A stretch of 43,052 bases of DNA from a virus. Each line of letters starts with the position of its first letter. The first letter of the stretch is position 1. The DNA is taken from IMG/VR virus record IMGVR_UViG_3300048587_001144, positions 1 to 43,052 of that record. One strand, given 5' to 3'. The translations under genes and the position numbers were made by a program. Under the pieces are notes generated by a model, which worked only from the letters and a program-made list of their open reading frames with translations, searched no databases and had not been told where the DNA came from. Of the stretch, positions 24,268 to 32,898 are shown in pieces.

Positions 24268-27027
24268 CTAGTAGTCCTCTTTTCCTAAATTGAATGCCTC
24301 AATCGGAATTTCCACCCCGCGCGAATACCTACCGGAAATTTTTCGTTGACCTCTCTTTGCCCCAGAAATTCGGAGGAGCAGTTGGTCGAGTGATTGGTTT
24401 TCCCATTTCGATCCACGGAATAATTTCTGAGACACGGTTCGGTGGGCGATGAAAACAGTGTTCAAGGTTATCCATGGATTTGTTTCTCGGCGGCTCCTGT
24501 CTCCACCGCTAGAAACTCGCGTGATACCGCAGCCCTCGAGACTCGTCACTGCCCCTGGTTTGTCCGCCGTCTCTCCTGACAAGATTCTCCCGACCGTTTC
24601 CTTGCCTCGTTCAACCCAGACGTCAGCGGAAAGAATTGCATCAACCAGTTCATCTTGATCGCTCATCATGGTTTCTTCAAAATCACCGCCGTCCAGTAAT
24701 TCAGTCATCCACGCGCGGGCATCCGTGACACTGATTCCACTTGCCGCCATAAGCATGGCCACAGGTACCGAGTAACTTTCAACGACGCGGTCTGGAGTGG
24801 CTCCGTATCGCCCGCGAAGCTGCGTGGCCATGTCTCTGGCCTTCCAGATGCTCTCGACCGCCACAGCGAGCAACCTGAGGCCTAAATCATGAGCCTCATT
24901 GGAAGACGGGAGAGTTAGTTTTCCTTGCTCCTCAATAGGAGGCTTCACAAGCTCGAGCTGGACGAAACGATTTCGATCTGGATCTCGCTTTAGTCCAATT
25001 TCGATGGCGGCCACCCAGCAGATGTGGCGGAGAGCGAAGCGTTTTCCTCTCTGGTCCTGAGATCCTCGAAGAATTGCCGACGACTCTCCGCGTGAGGCCG
25101 TGCGGATAAGCTCGAGGACTGATTGCCGATGCTTGTCATGTTCGAACTCGTCAAGCAGGATCGCCTTCGATGAATTTCCGATCGCTTGTCGTAGGCCGGC
25201 TTCGCTCGGCTTCTCGCCGCTGACGTTGAGTTTCCCGAAGAGCTTGACGAGGAATTGAAAGAGGGTGGTTTTGCCGGTTCCGCTTTCACCCATGAGAGCG
25301 ACTTGAGGTCGCCACTCGAAACAGACCTGCATGAAGGTCGCCATGATCAAACCGACGACGAGTTCCGGATCGTGCTGACCCTTCCACTTCCACCGACGAA
25401 AGATATCGATTGCCTGTGCGATCTGTTGACTGCACCATTCCGTGGAAGCGGCGCGGTTCAGATAGACCGAGAGGCGATCGAAATCAACCCAAGGTTCAGT
25501 ATTCGCGAGATCGAGAAGCTTCCCACGGCAAACAGGTGATTCGTTCGGCTCCAAAACCTTCGAACCATTCCACACCGCCGCCCGTCCTCCGTTGACGATA
25601 CAGATCGCGTGATCATCGATAGGCCAGCATCCTTGCCCAAGCATCGACCCGTCGTCGATCTGCCTTTGGCCGGCCAGCATGGCAATCGACTCCCGGACAA
25701 CTCGAAGCTCCCATTTGTTTTCGTCCCCTTTCTCGGTGACGTTGTCGCGCGCGGGAGATCCACAAATTTGAATTAATTGGGGGAGCTGCAGCCGGTTGAT
25801 GTCGCGAATGGTGACGACCTTCTTCCGCTTCTTCGAATAGACCCGGATTCGGCCATCATCATGCTCACCCAACACATCGAGTTGGATCAGGTTGCAAATC
25901 TCGGTTTCCGCAACATGGTCGGAGTCCTCTTTGACTTCTGATTTCTCGATCGGCTTCGTCTGCTCAGCGAGGTCGAGCAAATCCTGGTACGTTTTCCCCG
26001 AGTTGAAATAGTCCCTCAGGTCCTGCCCATGCTTGTCACTGATCGTGAATGGCATCTCGACGTTACGCGAGGTCGCACCCGCGTGCGTGAGAGCGGTGAC
26101 CCATACCTTCGCACCGACTTGCCCTGGCTCATCCGCATCGTGAATGACACGTACGTCCTTCCCAGCAAGGACTGTTAGAAATTCAGGTCGTGGCCGCTCG
26201 CTCGCTCCCGCGCTGTTGGTGATGACGACGTGTCGACCGCGAAATTCTTCCGGAATCATCGATTCTAGGGCGAGACAATCCGTAACGCCCTCCACCTTCC
26301 AGATGACTTCGGCGGCGGCAATGTGCTGAAGGGCGAACCGATTCATGAGCCCAGATTTCGACGCGCGCAGTGTATGTGATTTCTCCGACGTCGTCGGCTT
26401 CCCTTCACCTTGATAGACTTCCAGCTTCTTTCCGTAGGCGTTGACGACGACCCATCCTGTTGGATCGGACTCGGTGAGAAGCGGACCGTAAATCGGGAGA
26501 GCAAAGATCGTGTGTCTGTGCTTAGCATTCTTCGGCCACTGACCGCGCTTGGCCCCCATTCGCTCCAGGGCATCTGGTGTGATTGGCGGCTTCTCTTTTC
26601 CGTAGGCAATGGCGATTGGTGGAAGCCACTTTTGAAATTCGATCTGAGTAGACCAATCGCGCGAGTCCTCGTTGGATGGAAGGGTGATTTTTGCTTCGGC
26701 GGCATAGTGACGCTGGGCGGCCATGTGATCGGCATGACCGCCAAATTTCGCGGCCGCGTACCAAAAGCTCATCGAGTTATCAGGTGATGGGTCACCGAAA
26801 TCGCGGTATCGACCCCGTAATGGACCATCGCCAACATTGATGCCGGCGGACGGGTTCGAATCCTCTCGCCCGAGAGCGAAGCATGAAATCCAACCTTCAT
26901 CGTTTGGCTCGCCACTCAGGCGGACACCCCACGAAAGGTATTCGGCTTGCACGTCGATCGCTGTGAGGATATCGGCGCGAGCTTGATCCCACGCGTACTT
27001 ACTTGCGGCTGCCGTTTTCTTTGCCAT
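24268..27027 (-). CDS. Replicative primase-helicase fusion
   Basis: 919 residues. The N-terminus (about 20-110) resembles a degenerate primase zinc-finger/CHC2 region (SCFALGREDSNPSAGI, GRYRDFG). A Toprim domain spans about 240-330: Glu246 in KVEGVTDCLAL and DADEPGQVGA (about 297-306). After a linker the C-terminal third holds a helicase ATPase: Walker A GESGTGKTT (580-588), Walker B ILLDEFEHD (623-631) and downstream SRGESS with Arg candidates. This is the arrangement of phage and plasmid primase-helicases. It would load at the adjacent iteron region, open the duplex and synthesise primers. The ATG has AGGA upstream and overlaps the nuclease gene by 29 bp. Confidence 0.87.
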   Translation of the reverse strand: MAKKTAAASKYAWDQARADILTAIDVQAEYLSWGVRLSGEPNDEGWISCFALGREDSNPSAGINVGDGPLRGRYRDFGDPSPDNSMSFWYAAAKFGGHADHMAAQRHYAAEAKITLPSNEDSRDWSTQIEFQKWLPPIAIAYGKEKPPITPDALERMGAKRGQWPKNAKHRHTIFALPIYGPLLTESDPTGWVVVNAYGKKLEVYQGEGKPTTSEKSHTLRASKSGLMNRFALQHIAAAEVIWKVEGVTDCLALESMIPEEFRGRHVVITNSAGASERPRPEFLTVLAGKDVRVIHDADEPGQVGAKVWVTALTHAGATSRNVEMPFTISDKHGQDLRDYFNSGKTYQDLLDLAEQTKPIEKSEVKEDSDHVAETEICNLIQLDVLGEHDDGRIRVYSKKRKKVVTIRDINRLQLPQLIQICGSPARDNVTEKGDENKWELRVVRESIAMLAGQRQIDDGSMLGQGCWPIDDHAICIVNGGRAAVWNGSKVLEPNESPVCRGKLLDLANTEPWVDFDRLSVYLNRAASTEWCSQQIAQAIDIFRRWKWKGQHDPELVVGLIMATFMQVCFEWRPQVALMGESGTGKTTLFQFLVKLFGKLNVSGEKPSEAGLRQAIGNSSKAILLDEFEHDKHRQSVLELIRTASRGESSAILRGSQDQRGKRFALRHICWVAAIEIGLKRDPDRNRFVQLELVKPPIEEQGKLTLPSSNEAHDLGLRLLAVAVESIWKARDMATQLRGRYGATPDRVVESYSVPVAMLMAASGISVTDARAWMTELLDGGDFEETMMSDQDELVDAILSADVWVERGKETVGRILSGETADKPGAVTSLEGCGITRVSSGGDRSRRETNPWITLNTVFIAHRTVSQKLFRGSKWENQSLDQLLLRISGAKRGQRKISGRYSRGVEIPIEAFNLGKEDY

Positions 27028-27595
27028 GGAATCCTAATCCGTCAGAGGTGCTAATCCGTTGCAACCGACGCTGCTCCGCCGCCGGCTTGATGACATGATC
27101 CGTCCAGAATCTCTCTAAAATCCTGTAGGTGGTAACCTCTGCGAACCTTCTGGAGTCGCACAGGTACCAATGCGTTTTCAGATAGCGTTGAGAGAATGCG
27201 AGAATCGATCGATAGATTGTTTTGGGAATGACTTGCGATCGTTCCGGCGGTCGACGACAAACTGTAATCCAAGAAGCCTCGACGACAACAGCGCTGAAAG
27301 TCATACGTTGAAGTCGTTCAAGCTCTCGTTCGAAACGTTCCCGACCATGGGTCAGCGTGCCGTACAAATCCTCCAAGCTCTTCCGCTCGACACTGATTCG
27401 ATCTTCAAGGCCAACGATCGAATAATCGCCAGACTGAAGGGTTCGCCCCTCAGTCTTGACGATGAGCGGATGTAGCTTGTTTGGCGGTCCATCTTTCAGA
27501 CCGTCGAAGGTGAAAGGGTGCTGTTCTCGGGTGTCGATGGCGACAACGAAAGGGCTGAATCGGATCTCACCAAATCCGGATGATCGGCTAGCCAT
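26999..27595 (-). CDS. ERCC4-type (XPF-like) nuclease
   Basis: 198 residues from the ATG at 27595. VAIDTREQHPF (about 16-26), SGDYSI and ISVERKSLEDL form the ERCC4 active-site pattern GDxnERKx3D, here V-E-R-K-S-L-E-D. GRERFERELERLQR follows. It is a structure-specific endonuclease that would act on forks or recombination intermediates. The start is within the end of the RecD-like helicase gene (100-bp overlap), and the end overlaps the primase. A longer in-frame reading to 27748 adds a non-conserved basic N-terminus that I reject. Phage relatives usually sit with recombination genes, as here. Confidence 0.83.
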   Translation of the reverse strand: MASRSSGFGEIRFSPFVVAIDTREQHPFTFDGLKDGPPNKLHPLIVKTEGRTLQSGDYSIVGLEDRISVERKSLEDLYGTLTHGRERFERELERLQRMTFSAVVVEASWITVCRRPPERSQVIPKTIYRSILAFSQRYLKTHWYLCDSRRFAEVTTYRILERFWTDHVIKPAAEQRRLQRISTSDGLGFHGKENGSRK

Positions 27596-29814
27596 TGCTT
27601 TCTCTCTTCCGTGATCTCTTTGATGATTTCGACGAGGAACGTCTTTCGCTTGTTGAGAAGCTGGCGTCTTGCCTGTGCTTCCATCACGGACTGTTTTCCA
27701 ATGATGAGACATCTGTCTTTCGCACGACTGACGGCGGTATACCACCATTCACGCGAAGCAACGCGGGACGCCGATTCATCAGCCAGAATGATTACCACCG
27801 GCCATTCACTCCCCTGGCTCTTGTGGCAGGTAATGGCATAGGCGAGCTCGAAATTCTTCGCCCATTCGGTACCTAGTTGAATTCGGACGCGTCGGGGTCC
27901 GTCCCCGACCGATGGAAACTCCATGACCACGAGGCCGATACCCACCTCGGTCACGCGTCCGATGTCTCCGTTCGCCAGGAACTCGGGGAGAGTCACACCT
28001 CCCGTCACTGCTCCCGACATCGATGGATACCATCCGTTCGACGTGCAAATCACCTTATCCCCGAGCCGAAACGGATTGTCTTTGATCTGTGTTCCATCCG
28101 CATTGAGGATGGCCTGAAGCTGTGAGTTGAGCTTCTTCCGACCGAGAACGCCCGCTTCGTTCATCGCGACGAGAACTTGGATATCCTCAATTGGATCACG
28201 GGCACCCTTACGAACGACCGCTTCGAACACGGCGCGGATAGTCGTCATCGTGGCTGCTGGTGACGTTGATGGAACAATCCGAAGATTATTCCCCTCATCA
28301 TCAAACCGTTGGCATACCTCGACTCGGTTCCCTTGACGGATCGAAGCACAACCCTTCACGATGAGCCCGGAGTTCCGCTGGATCTCGGTCAAGCAGCCGT
28401 GCGAAATGCCAGCAGCGATCAGATCACGAAAAGGGGCACCATGGCCAACTGGAGGGAGTTGGTAAGGATCGCCGATGAGGAGTATTTGCGTCCCCTGTTT
28501 CGTTGCACTGACGAGCGAGCAAAGGAGATTCGTATCCACCATGGATGTTTCATCGACGATGATGAATCGTTGGGGCAGAGGATTTTTTCGGTCATATCGG
28601 AAACCCCAATCTCCATCGCCATGACCGTTACGGCCGATCCCAAGAGCACGGTGAATCGTCGTTGCGGTGAGGCCCTGTATCCCAGCTTTGGCGAGCGATT
28701 CTGTCGCGCGAACAGCGGCTTTCCCGGTAGGGGCCAACACACACACATCACCATGTCCGTACCGATTCAGGATCTCCCGAATGATTGCCGCGGCGGAATA
28801 GGTCTTGCCGGTCCCAGGTGTGCCAGAGAGAATTCCAATCGCTGTCGATGTGGCAAGGCTGACCTGCTCGGCTTGATGATCGCTGAGACCGTGGTTGACT
28901 TCAGGCCAGCGGACAGGAGCGGTGTTGAGTTGGATGAGCATATCGGCAAGATCGTGTTCGTTCCTCGCCGACTTCCCGTCCGCAAGCCAGCCTTTGCCGT
29001 CTGAATCTTTTCGTATCGCGATCCAACGTGCTCGCATGCCCAGGCGGATCGCCTTATTCGGGGTGACGTCCACGCCGCCGATCTTTCGTCGAAGTCCGTC
29101 GCACGCATCTTTGTACGGGTGCCACGTGTCGCCACTTCCCATCGAGAAAAGGTGATGCCAAAGGCAGATCGTTTGCCGCTTTAGTTTTGAGAGATCAAGA
29201 CCAAGCGACTGGTAAAGCGTGTCGCATCGCGCGAAGCCCGCGCCCGGGAGTCGATGAGTCATCAGCAAGTAGGGATCCCGCCGAATGAGCCCGGGAGCAC
29301 GCGTACCCCATCGATCGATTGCTTCCTTGACGGTTGCCATCGGGAATCCACGGCCAGCAAATAGGCCGATCAGGTCAACGGTCGTGTTCTCACTCGAAGT
29401 ATGCTCATCGAGGCGATCTGATGCGGCGCGGCACTTTGACACATCAATCTTGAGATCTTCGGCAACCTTCGCCGGATTCATGCGAAGCGTTCGAACCGCT
29501 TCCGATTGATAGAGATCCCAGATTCGCTCAATCGTTTGCTGGCCGATCCCGGTCCCTCGGAGAGTGCGGACAAGGTAGGTCACCACAGCCGTGCGCGTGT
29601 GCGGGGCGTGTGAAGTAAAAACCGCGAACTTGAATTGCTTGCCGTACTTGGGTGACGTTTTCCAGTGGCCGAAGAATCGGTATGTCATTCCGGGCTCGGG
29701 GCATGGTTCCGCCGGGCCGGTGAGTTGCGTTTTGTCTTCGAGGAATCCGACCATGAAGCCTTGCTCGACATTTCGATATCGAGTCGCTTGATAGGTACCG
29801 ACTAGCTCTTCCAT
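27496..29814 (-). CDS. RecD2/TraA-like DNA helicase
   Basis: 772 residues. The N-terminal region has an OB-like opening (GTYQATRYRNVEQGFMVGFL) and helix-hairpin-helix parts (LRGTGIGQQTIERIWD, near 85-100). Walker A is GTPGTGKT at 331-338, Walker B IIVDETSMVD at 418-427, then GDPYQLPPVG and a C-terminal YAITCHKSQGSEWPVVIIL (UvrD_C_2) with VASREWWYTAVSRAKD. All superfamily 1B motifs are present. It would unwind DNA 5' to 3' in replication or recombination. The end overlaps the ERCC4 nuclease gene, suggesting a unwind-and-cut pair. The ATG lies inside the end of the preceding gene. Confidence 0.88.
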   Translation of the reverse strand: MEELVGTYQATRYRNVEQGFMVGFLEDKTQLTGPAEPCPEPGMTYRFFGHWKTSPKYGKQFKFAVFTSHAPHTRTAVVTYLVRTLRGTGIGQQTIERIWDLYQSEAVRTLRMNPAKVAEDLKIDVSKCRAASDRLDEHTSSENTTVDLIGLFAGRGFPMATVKEAIDRWGTRAPGLIRRDPYLLMTHRLPGAGFARCDTLYQSLGLDLSKLKRQTICLWHHLFSMGSGDTWHPYKDACDGLRRKIGGVDVTPNKAIRLGMRARWIAIRKDSDGKGWLADGKSARNEHDLADMLIQLNTAPVRWPEVNHGLSDHQAEQVSLATSTAIGILSGTPGTGKTYSAAAIIREILNRYGHGDVCVLAPTGKAAVRATESLAKAGIQGLTATTIHRALGIGRNGHGDGDWGFRYDRKNPLPQRFIIVDETSMVDTNLLCSLVSATKQGTQILLIGDPYQLPPVGHGAPFRDLIAAGISHGCLTEIQRNSGLIVKGCASIRQGNRVEVCQRFDDEGNNLRIVPSTSPAATMTTIRAVFEAVVRKGARDPIEDIQVLVAMNEAGVLGRKKLNSQLQAILNADGTQIKDNPFRLGDKVICTSNGWYPSMSGAVTGGVTLPEFLANGDIGRVTEVGIGLVVMEFPSVGDGPRRVRIQLGTEWAKNFELAYAITCHKSQGSEWPVVIILADESASRVASREWWYTAVSRAKDRCLIIGKQSVMEAQARRQLLNKRKTFLVEIIKEITEERKQWLADHPDLVRSDSALSLSPSTPENSTLSPSTV

Positions 29815-30692
29815 GGTCGCACCTCGTAATCTTTAATCACGATCCCGTTATCTTTATCTCCCCTCCAAAATGGACTCACCTTCACAGTTCGTGGTCCACG
29901 CCCGAAGAAATTTTTGAAGCTCTTGGAATGTCCACAAACGATGTGTAACGGAAGATTTCGGACATCGCCGCTCTTAATGGAAGGATGGAACTGAGGTGAG
30001 GAACTAGGATCAATGAATATCGTTCGCCAAGATAGTTCAGGAAGCTTCTTGGATCTGAATTTTTTCCCGTAAACAGGCGTGTATTCTTTCGATGTGTCGA
30101 GAAAAGGTCTTCTCCGCGACCGGATGACGCTCATGGTGTAAAATGAAACAAGAACAAAGTGAATCAACCGAAAACTTCCCTTGGGTAGCAGCCCAGGAAA
30201 TTCACCGAGCAATCGCATTGACGGTAGATCAACTACTTCGCACGTATTGATCGCCCCACTTTTGGAGTGGAAGATGTTGTAACCTTCGTTTTCGAGTTGC
30301 GTCCTCTTTCCATCAATAGATCGAAGAAAAATGTAACAGCTAGAAATACCAGATAGGTCATCATGATCATCGATTTTCTCATAGATGATTTGCACCCCCA
30401 CTTGGCCGATTGTGTCATCCTTGATGAGGTTTGGATTGACCGGAAAACCATTAAAAAAAACTAGAGAAAAATCGAATACTGGGGTCGGATCAGGAATATC
30501 GGATAGATCGATAGTTCCTGCCAAAAGGTTGTTCTCGATCATGTGAGGAACAACGCTGTTTGCAACTATGATTTGAGATTGCTCAACAATACCAGCTACT
30601 CCTTCGCCGTATTGAGCCACTTCTCTATCAACGAAAAACCTTCTTCTGAGTATGTCATGAACTATGGTTCCGTCGTTCCACTTTGATCGCAT
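29802..30692 (-). CDS. AT-rich hypothetical protein inside the replication operon
   Basis: 296 residues with no recognised domain. It is visibly poorer in G and C than its neighbours, with many Ile, Phe, Asn, Lys and Asp codons ending in A or T. The C-terminal third has LHIVCGHSKSFKNFFGRG, then TVKVSPFWRGDKDNGIVIKDYEV. The pattern H-I-V-x-G-H...W-x-x-x-x-x-R-G with a final KDYxV weakly resembles a C-terminal module of uncharacterised phage proteins. A GGTGGGG motif precedes the ATG. It may be a recently acquired gene (moron) between the SSB-like and helicase genes. It could be an anti-host or defence function, but nothing in the sequence shows it. Confidence 0.6.
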   Translation of the reverse strand: MRSKWNDGTIVHDILRRRFFVDREVAQYGEGVAGIVEQSQIIVANSVVPHMIENNLLAGTIDLSDIPDPTPVFDFSLVFFNGFPVNPNLIKDDTIGQVGVQIIYEKIDDHDDLSGISSCYIFLRSIDGKRTQLENEGYNIFHSKSGAINTCEVVDLPSMRLLGEFPGLLPKGSFRLIHFVLVSFYTMSVIRSRRRPFLDTSKEYTPVYGKKFRSKKLPELSWRTIFIDPSSSPQFHPSIKSGDVRNLPLHIVCGHSKSFKNFFGRGPRTVKVSPFWRGDKDNGIVIKDYEVRPWKS

Positions 30693-30711
30693 GATTCACC
30701 CCACCAGAGAA

Positions 30712-30752
30712 AGGCGACGAAGCACCCACAACGAGCAAGTACTTCGCCGCCT
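30712..30752 (-). terminator. Hairpin terminator after the SSB-like gene
   Basis: AGGCGACGAAG (30712-30722) and CTTCGCCGCCT (30742-30752) pair over 11 bp with one G-U on the minus strand, loop 19 nt, followed by TTTCTC. It lies 21 bp after the SSB-like stop and before the AT-rich gene, so it could lower transcription of the helicase and primase part of the operon. Confidence 0.55.
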
Positions 30753-30773
30753 GAGGACAGCAGCAGTGCTCGA

Positions 30774-31376
30774 TTAGATGTCGTCGAAATCATCCGCAGC
30801 CTTGCTGGCTGCAACTGCCGCTGCCGGTTGTGGAGACTTGGAACCGGATGGGGTCGACGCAGCAGACGCTGTCGCTGATGCTCCTCCCCAGCTTGGATCT
30901 CTCGGAACCTGCTGAACGTCTTCGTGATTTGGATTCCAGATCCCGAAGAAGTCCATCACGTTTCGCTTGGCCTTCTCACCCGACTTCTTTGTGTATTCCT
31001 CCTCTTTCACCTTGATGATGCAGTCACGCCCTTCGGCGAGCGTGAACTCGATGTCGAGATCCTCCTGACCAAGTTGCGATCGCTCGATGAGGCTGAGTTC
31101 GACCGCGACACGCGAGAGTCGTCGGTTACAGACCTTCGTCGCGTCATCGGTTTTGCCGGTCAAATAGAACCGCTCACTGATCTTCTTTCCGCTCTGATCG
31201 CCTGCCGCTGGATCACTCGGTGCCCCAGCCAAGACAACAAAATCAAGAGCAACATAATTGTCCTCGACCATCTCTCGAACCGTATCGACGAGGACGTGAT
31301 ACATCCCGGGAGCCGGGTAATTTCCGCCACCTTCGATATCCTTCTCTGAAACCTCTGAAGTCGCTACACGCACCAT
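30774..31376 (-). CDS. Phage single-stranded DNA-binding-like protein
   Basis: 200 residues: a beta-rich core (YHVLVDTVREMVEDNYVALDFVV, KISERFYLTGKTDDATK, DIEFTLAEGRDCIIKVKEEEY) consistent with an OB-fold, then a flexible Ala/Ser/Pro linker and the acidic end AADDFDDI. A disordered tail ending in DDFDDI is analogous to the partner-binding tip of SSB proteins. It would coat single-stranded DNA during replication and recombination. GGAGG lies 7 bases before the ATG. It follows the RecA-like ATPase and precedes the helicase, which agrees with the role. Confidence 0.72.
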   Translation of the reverse strand: MVRVATSEVSEKDIEGGGNYPAPGMYHVLVDTVREMVEDNYVALDFVVLAGAPSDPAAGDQSGKKISERFYLTGKTDDATKVCNRRLSRVAVELSLIERSQLGQEDLDIEFTLAEGRDCIIKVKEEEYTKKSGEKAKRNVMDFFGIWNPNHEDVQQVPRDPSWGGASATASAASTPSGSKSPQPAAAVAASKAADDFDDI

Positions 31377-31399
31377 GCTGCACCTCCGTTGTGCCGTAC

Positions 31400-31552
31400 C
31401 TACGTCAATGCCTTGAGGACGGCATCTGCCTCGTTAAAACTGTGAATCCACGTGGGAGGGTACTCAAGACTTTGAAGGCCGATCTCCCACACGCGATCGG
31501 CACCAAATTTCGCCACGACACCCTGAAGGAGCCGCGGCCATGTCAGTTTTTT
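31400..31552 (-). CDS. -1 frame extension of the ATPase (48 residues)
   Basis: After the slippery site, the -1 frame reads LTWPRLLQGVVAKFGADRV and on through WEIGLQSLEYPPTWIH to a TAG at 31400-31402. The 48 codons are GC-rich with coding-like composition and fill the gap before the SSB-like gene. No ATG exists in this frame. The only candidate independent start is GTG at 31516 (VAKFGADRV), 38 residues, lying inside the hairpin with a weak AGG close by. The frameshift product would be a 485-residue ATPase. Confidence 0.55.
   Translation of the reverse strand, partial: KKLTWPRLLQGVVAKFGADRVWEIGLQSLEYPPTWIHSFNEADAVLKALT
31512..31552 (-). promoter_or_regulatory. Programmed -1 frameshift signal (A_AAA_AAC + hairpin)
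   Basis: The last two sense codons of the ATPase, with the preceding A, are A AAA AAC, immediately followed by the stop TGA. After a 7-nt spacer (TGACATG), GCCGCGGC (31538-31531) pairs with GTCGTGGC (31519-31512) over 8 bp with two G-U pairs and an 11-nt loop. Slippery heptamer, 5-9 nt spacer and stem-loop match the standard design of -1 frameshift sites. Confidence 0.65.
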
Positions 31553-32856
31553 GCGACGGCGAGTTCGTCGTGAGCCTGTTGATGAGCGACCTTCATTGCC
31601 TTCTTTGAGAGGGACTCGATCAGCTCTTCAGCCTGCACCTCGGTGAGATCACGAGCCGATTTGACGTTTCGCTTGGCGAGAATCTGGGCCCAGACTTCAG
31701 GGTCGGTGATTTTGCACGCAGCCTTGTAGTCTCGGATGCGACCAAGCTGAATGTCAGTCACTGCGCCGACATGAGGAACGACGGCTGCTGAAGGAGATTC
31801 GGTGTTTTTGGGCTCAACGCTCTTCTTTACCTCGTTGATCGATGGTTGTTGTGAGGGGGTCGGCGTTGCTGCAGGAGCGGCAGCTTTCACCTCTGTTCGC
31901 TGCTTGGCCATCCGGTCTGCCCGGTCCAGTCGTTCTGCCTTCAACGCCTCTGCTTCCCGTTCGGCTTCAGCGGCGGCCAAGCGCATCGCGGTCAGCTCTT
32001 CCTCGGACATCTTCTCTTCAACGACTCGTTCGCCCGGTTTGAGCTTAGAGTAGTCTGGAGGCGAGAGAATGTACTTTCGGATGGACGCTGGCGTTGCTGT
32101 AGGAATTCGCGGTGGAAGCAGGCTGATCCATTGCAGATCACCGTCGACTATTTCGTGTTTTGCGAGACGATGCTTCAGCGGAATCGCTGAAGGAACCTCA
32201 GGAACGACACCTTTTGAATCGGCTACACGCTCGAGCCGAAGGTAGAGAGAGGCGAGTTGGAAAAGCGTCTCCTTACCCTTTGGTTCCTTCTTGCCGGTGG
32301 GAGTGCCCCCCTTGAACACTTTTCGAAGGTGGCTTGTGAAAACGAACGTCTCACATCGAGCACGGATGTCGACCAAGATTGACTTCCAAAAATCCTTCGC
32401 TGCACCCTGCATGAGCGGAGCAGCGGCCGCAAACTGTCCAGCGGTGTAGCCGAACTGTGCCGGATTTTGGCGGACGAATTCAACGAGACCGTTCTCGATT
32501 TCGCTGACTGGATCAAGCACTATCACGCGGTACTGGCCCGGCTTAATCGACCGAACGTGAGCGAGCCACCAATTGAATAGATCTATCGGCTTATAGCCCT
32601 TTGGATGCTTCTTCAGCATTTCAGTCGACATACTCACTCGATGGAAACCGAGAGTCTTGTACGTCTCCGCGCCGTCCTCTGCGTCATAGATCAGCGTGTC
32701 GGAGCCAGGACAAATCGAAAGCCCAAAGATCGTCTTGCCAGTGCCGAAATCACCTGTCAGTCCAATGACACCAAGATCAAAACCCCCAGGCCAAAGCGGT
32801 TGACGCTCAGTCGTTGTTTCGCCAGACTCCGCGGGCGGATTCGCTACTTTCACCAT
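31543..32856 (-). CDS. RecA-like P-loop ATPase (phage AAA_24 type)
   Basis: 437 residues from the ATG at 32856, which has GAGG 9 bases upstream; a TTG at 32871 is the alternative. Walker A is GDFGTGKT (35-42), followed by TLIYDAEDGAETYKTLGF, and Walker B is YRVIVLDPVSEIE. It resembles the phage ATPases encoded beside SSB and Gp157 genes, thought to load recombinases or replicative helicases. The C-terminal third is a coiled coil (EEELTAMRLAAAEAEREAEAL) plus a small helical domain (PEVWAQILAKRNVKSARDLTEVQAEELI). It ends in the slippery sequence described separately, so two products may be made. Confidence 0.78.
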   Translation of the reverse strand: MVKVANPPAESGETTTERQPLWPGGFDLGVIGLTGDFGTGKTIFGLSICPGSDTLIYDAEDGAETYKTLGFHRVSMSTEMLKKHPKGYKPIDLFNWWLAHVRSIKPGQYRVIVLDPVSEIENGLVEFVRQNPAQFGYTAGQFAAAAPLMQGAAKDFWKSILVDIRARCETFVFTSHLRKVFKGGTPTGKKEPKGKETLFQLASLYLRLERVADSKGVVPEVPSAIPLKHRLAKHEIVDGDLQWISLLPPRIPTATPASIRKYILSPPDYSKLKPGERVVEEKMSEEELTAMRLAAAEAEREAEALKAERLDRADRMAKQRTEVKAAAPAATPTPSQQPSINEVKKSVEPKNTESPSAAVVPHVGAVTDIQLGRIRDYKAACKITDPEVWAQILAKRNVKSARDLTEVQAEELIESLSKKAMKVAHQQAHDELAVAKN

Positions 32857-32898
32857 TGCTGCTGTCCTCAAAAGTGATGAATGGGTTAGGTCTGAAAA

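Noticed and set aside
31220-31573. Plus-strand 117-residue frame over the frameshift region
   Set aside because: Runs antisense through the start of the SSB-like gene and the ATPase extension, with no SD and no recognisable motif.
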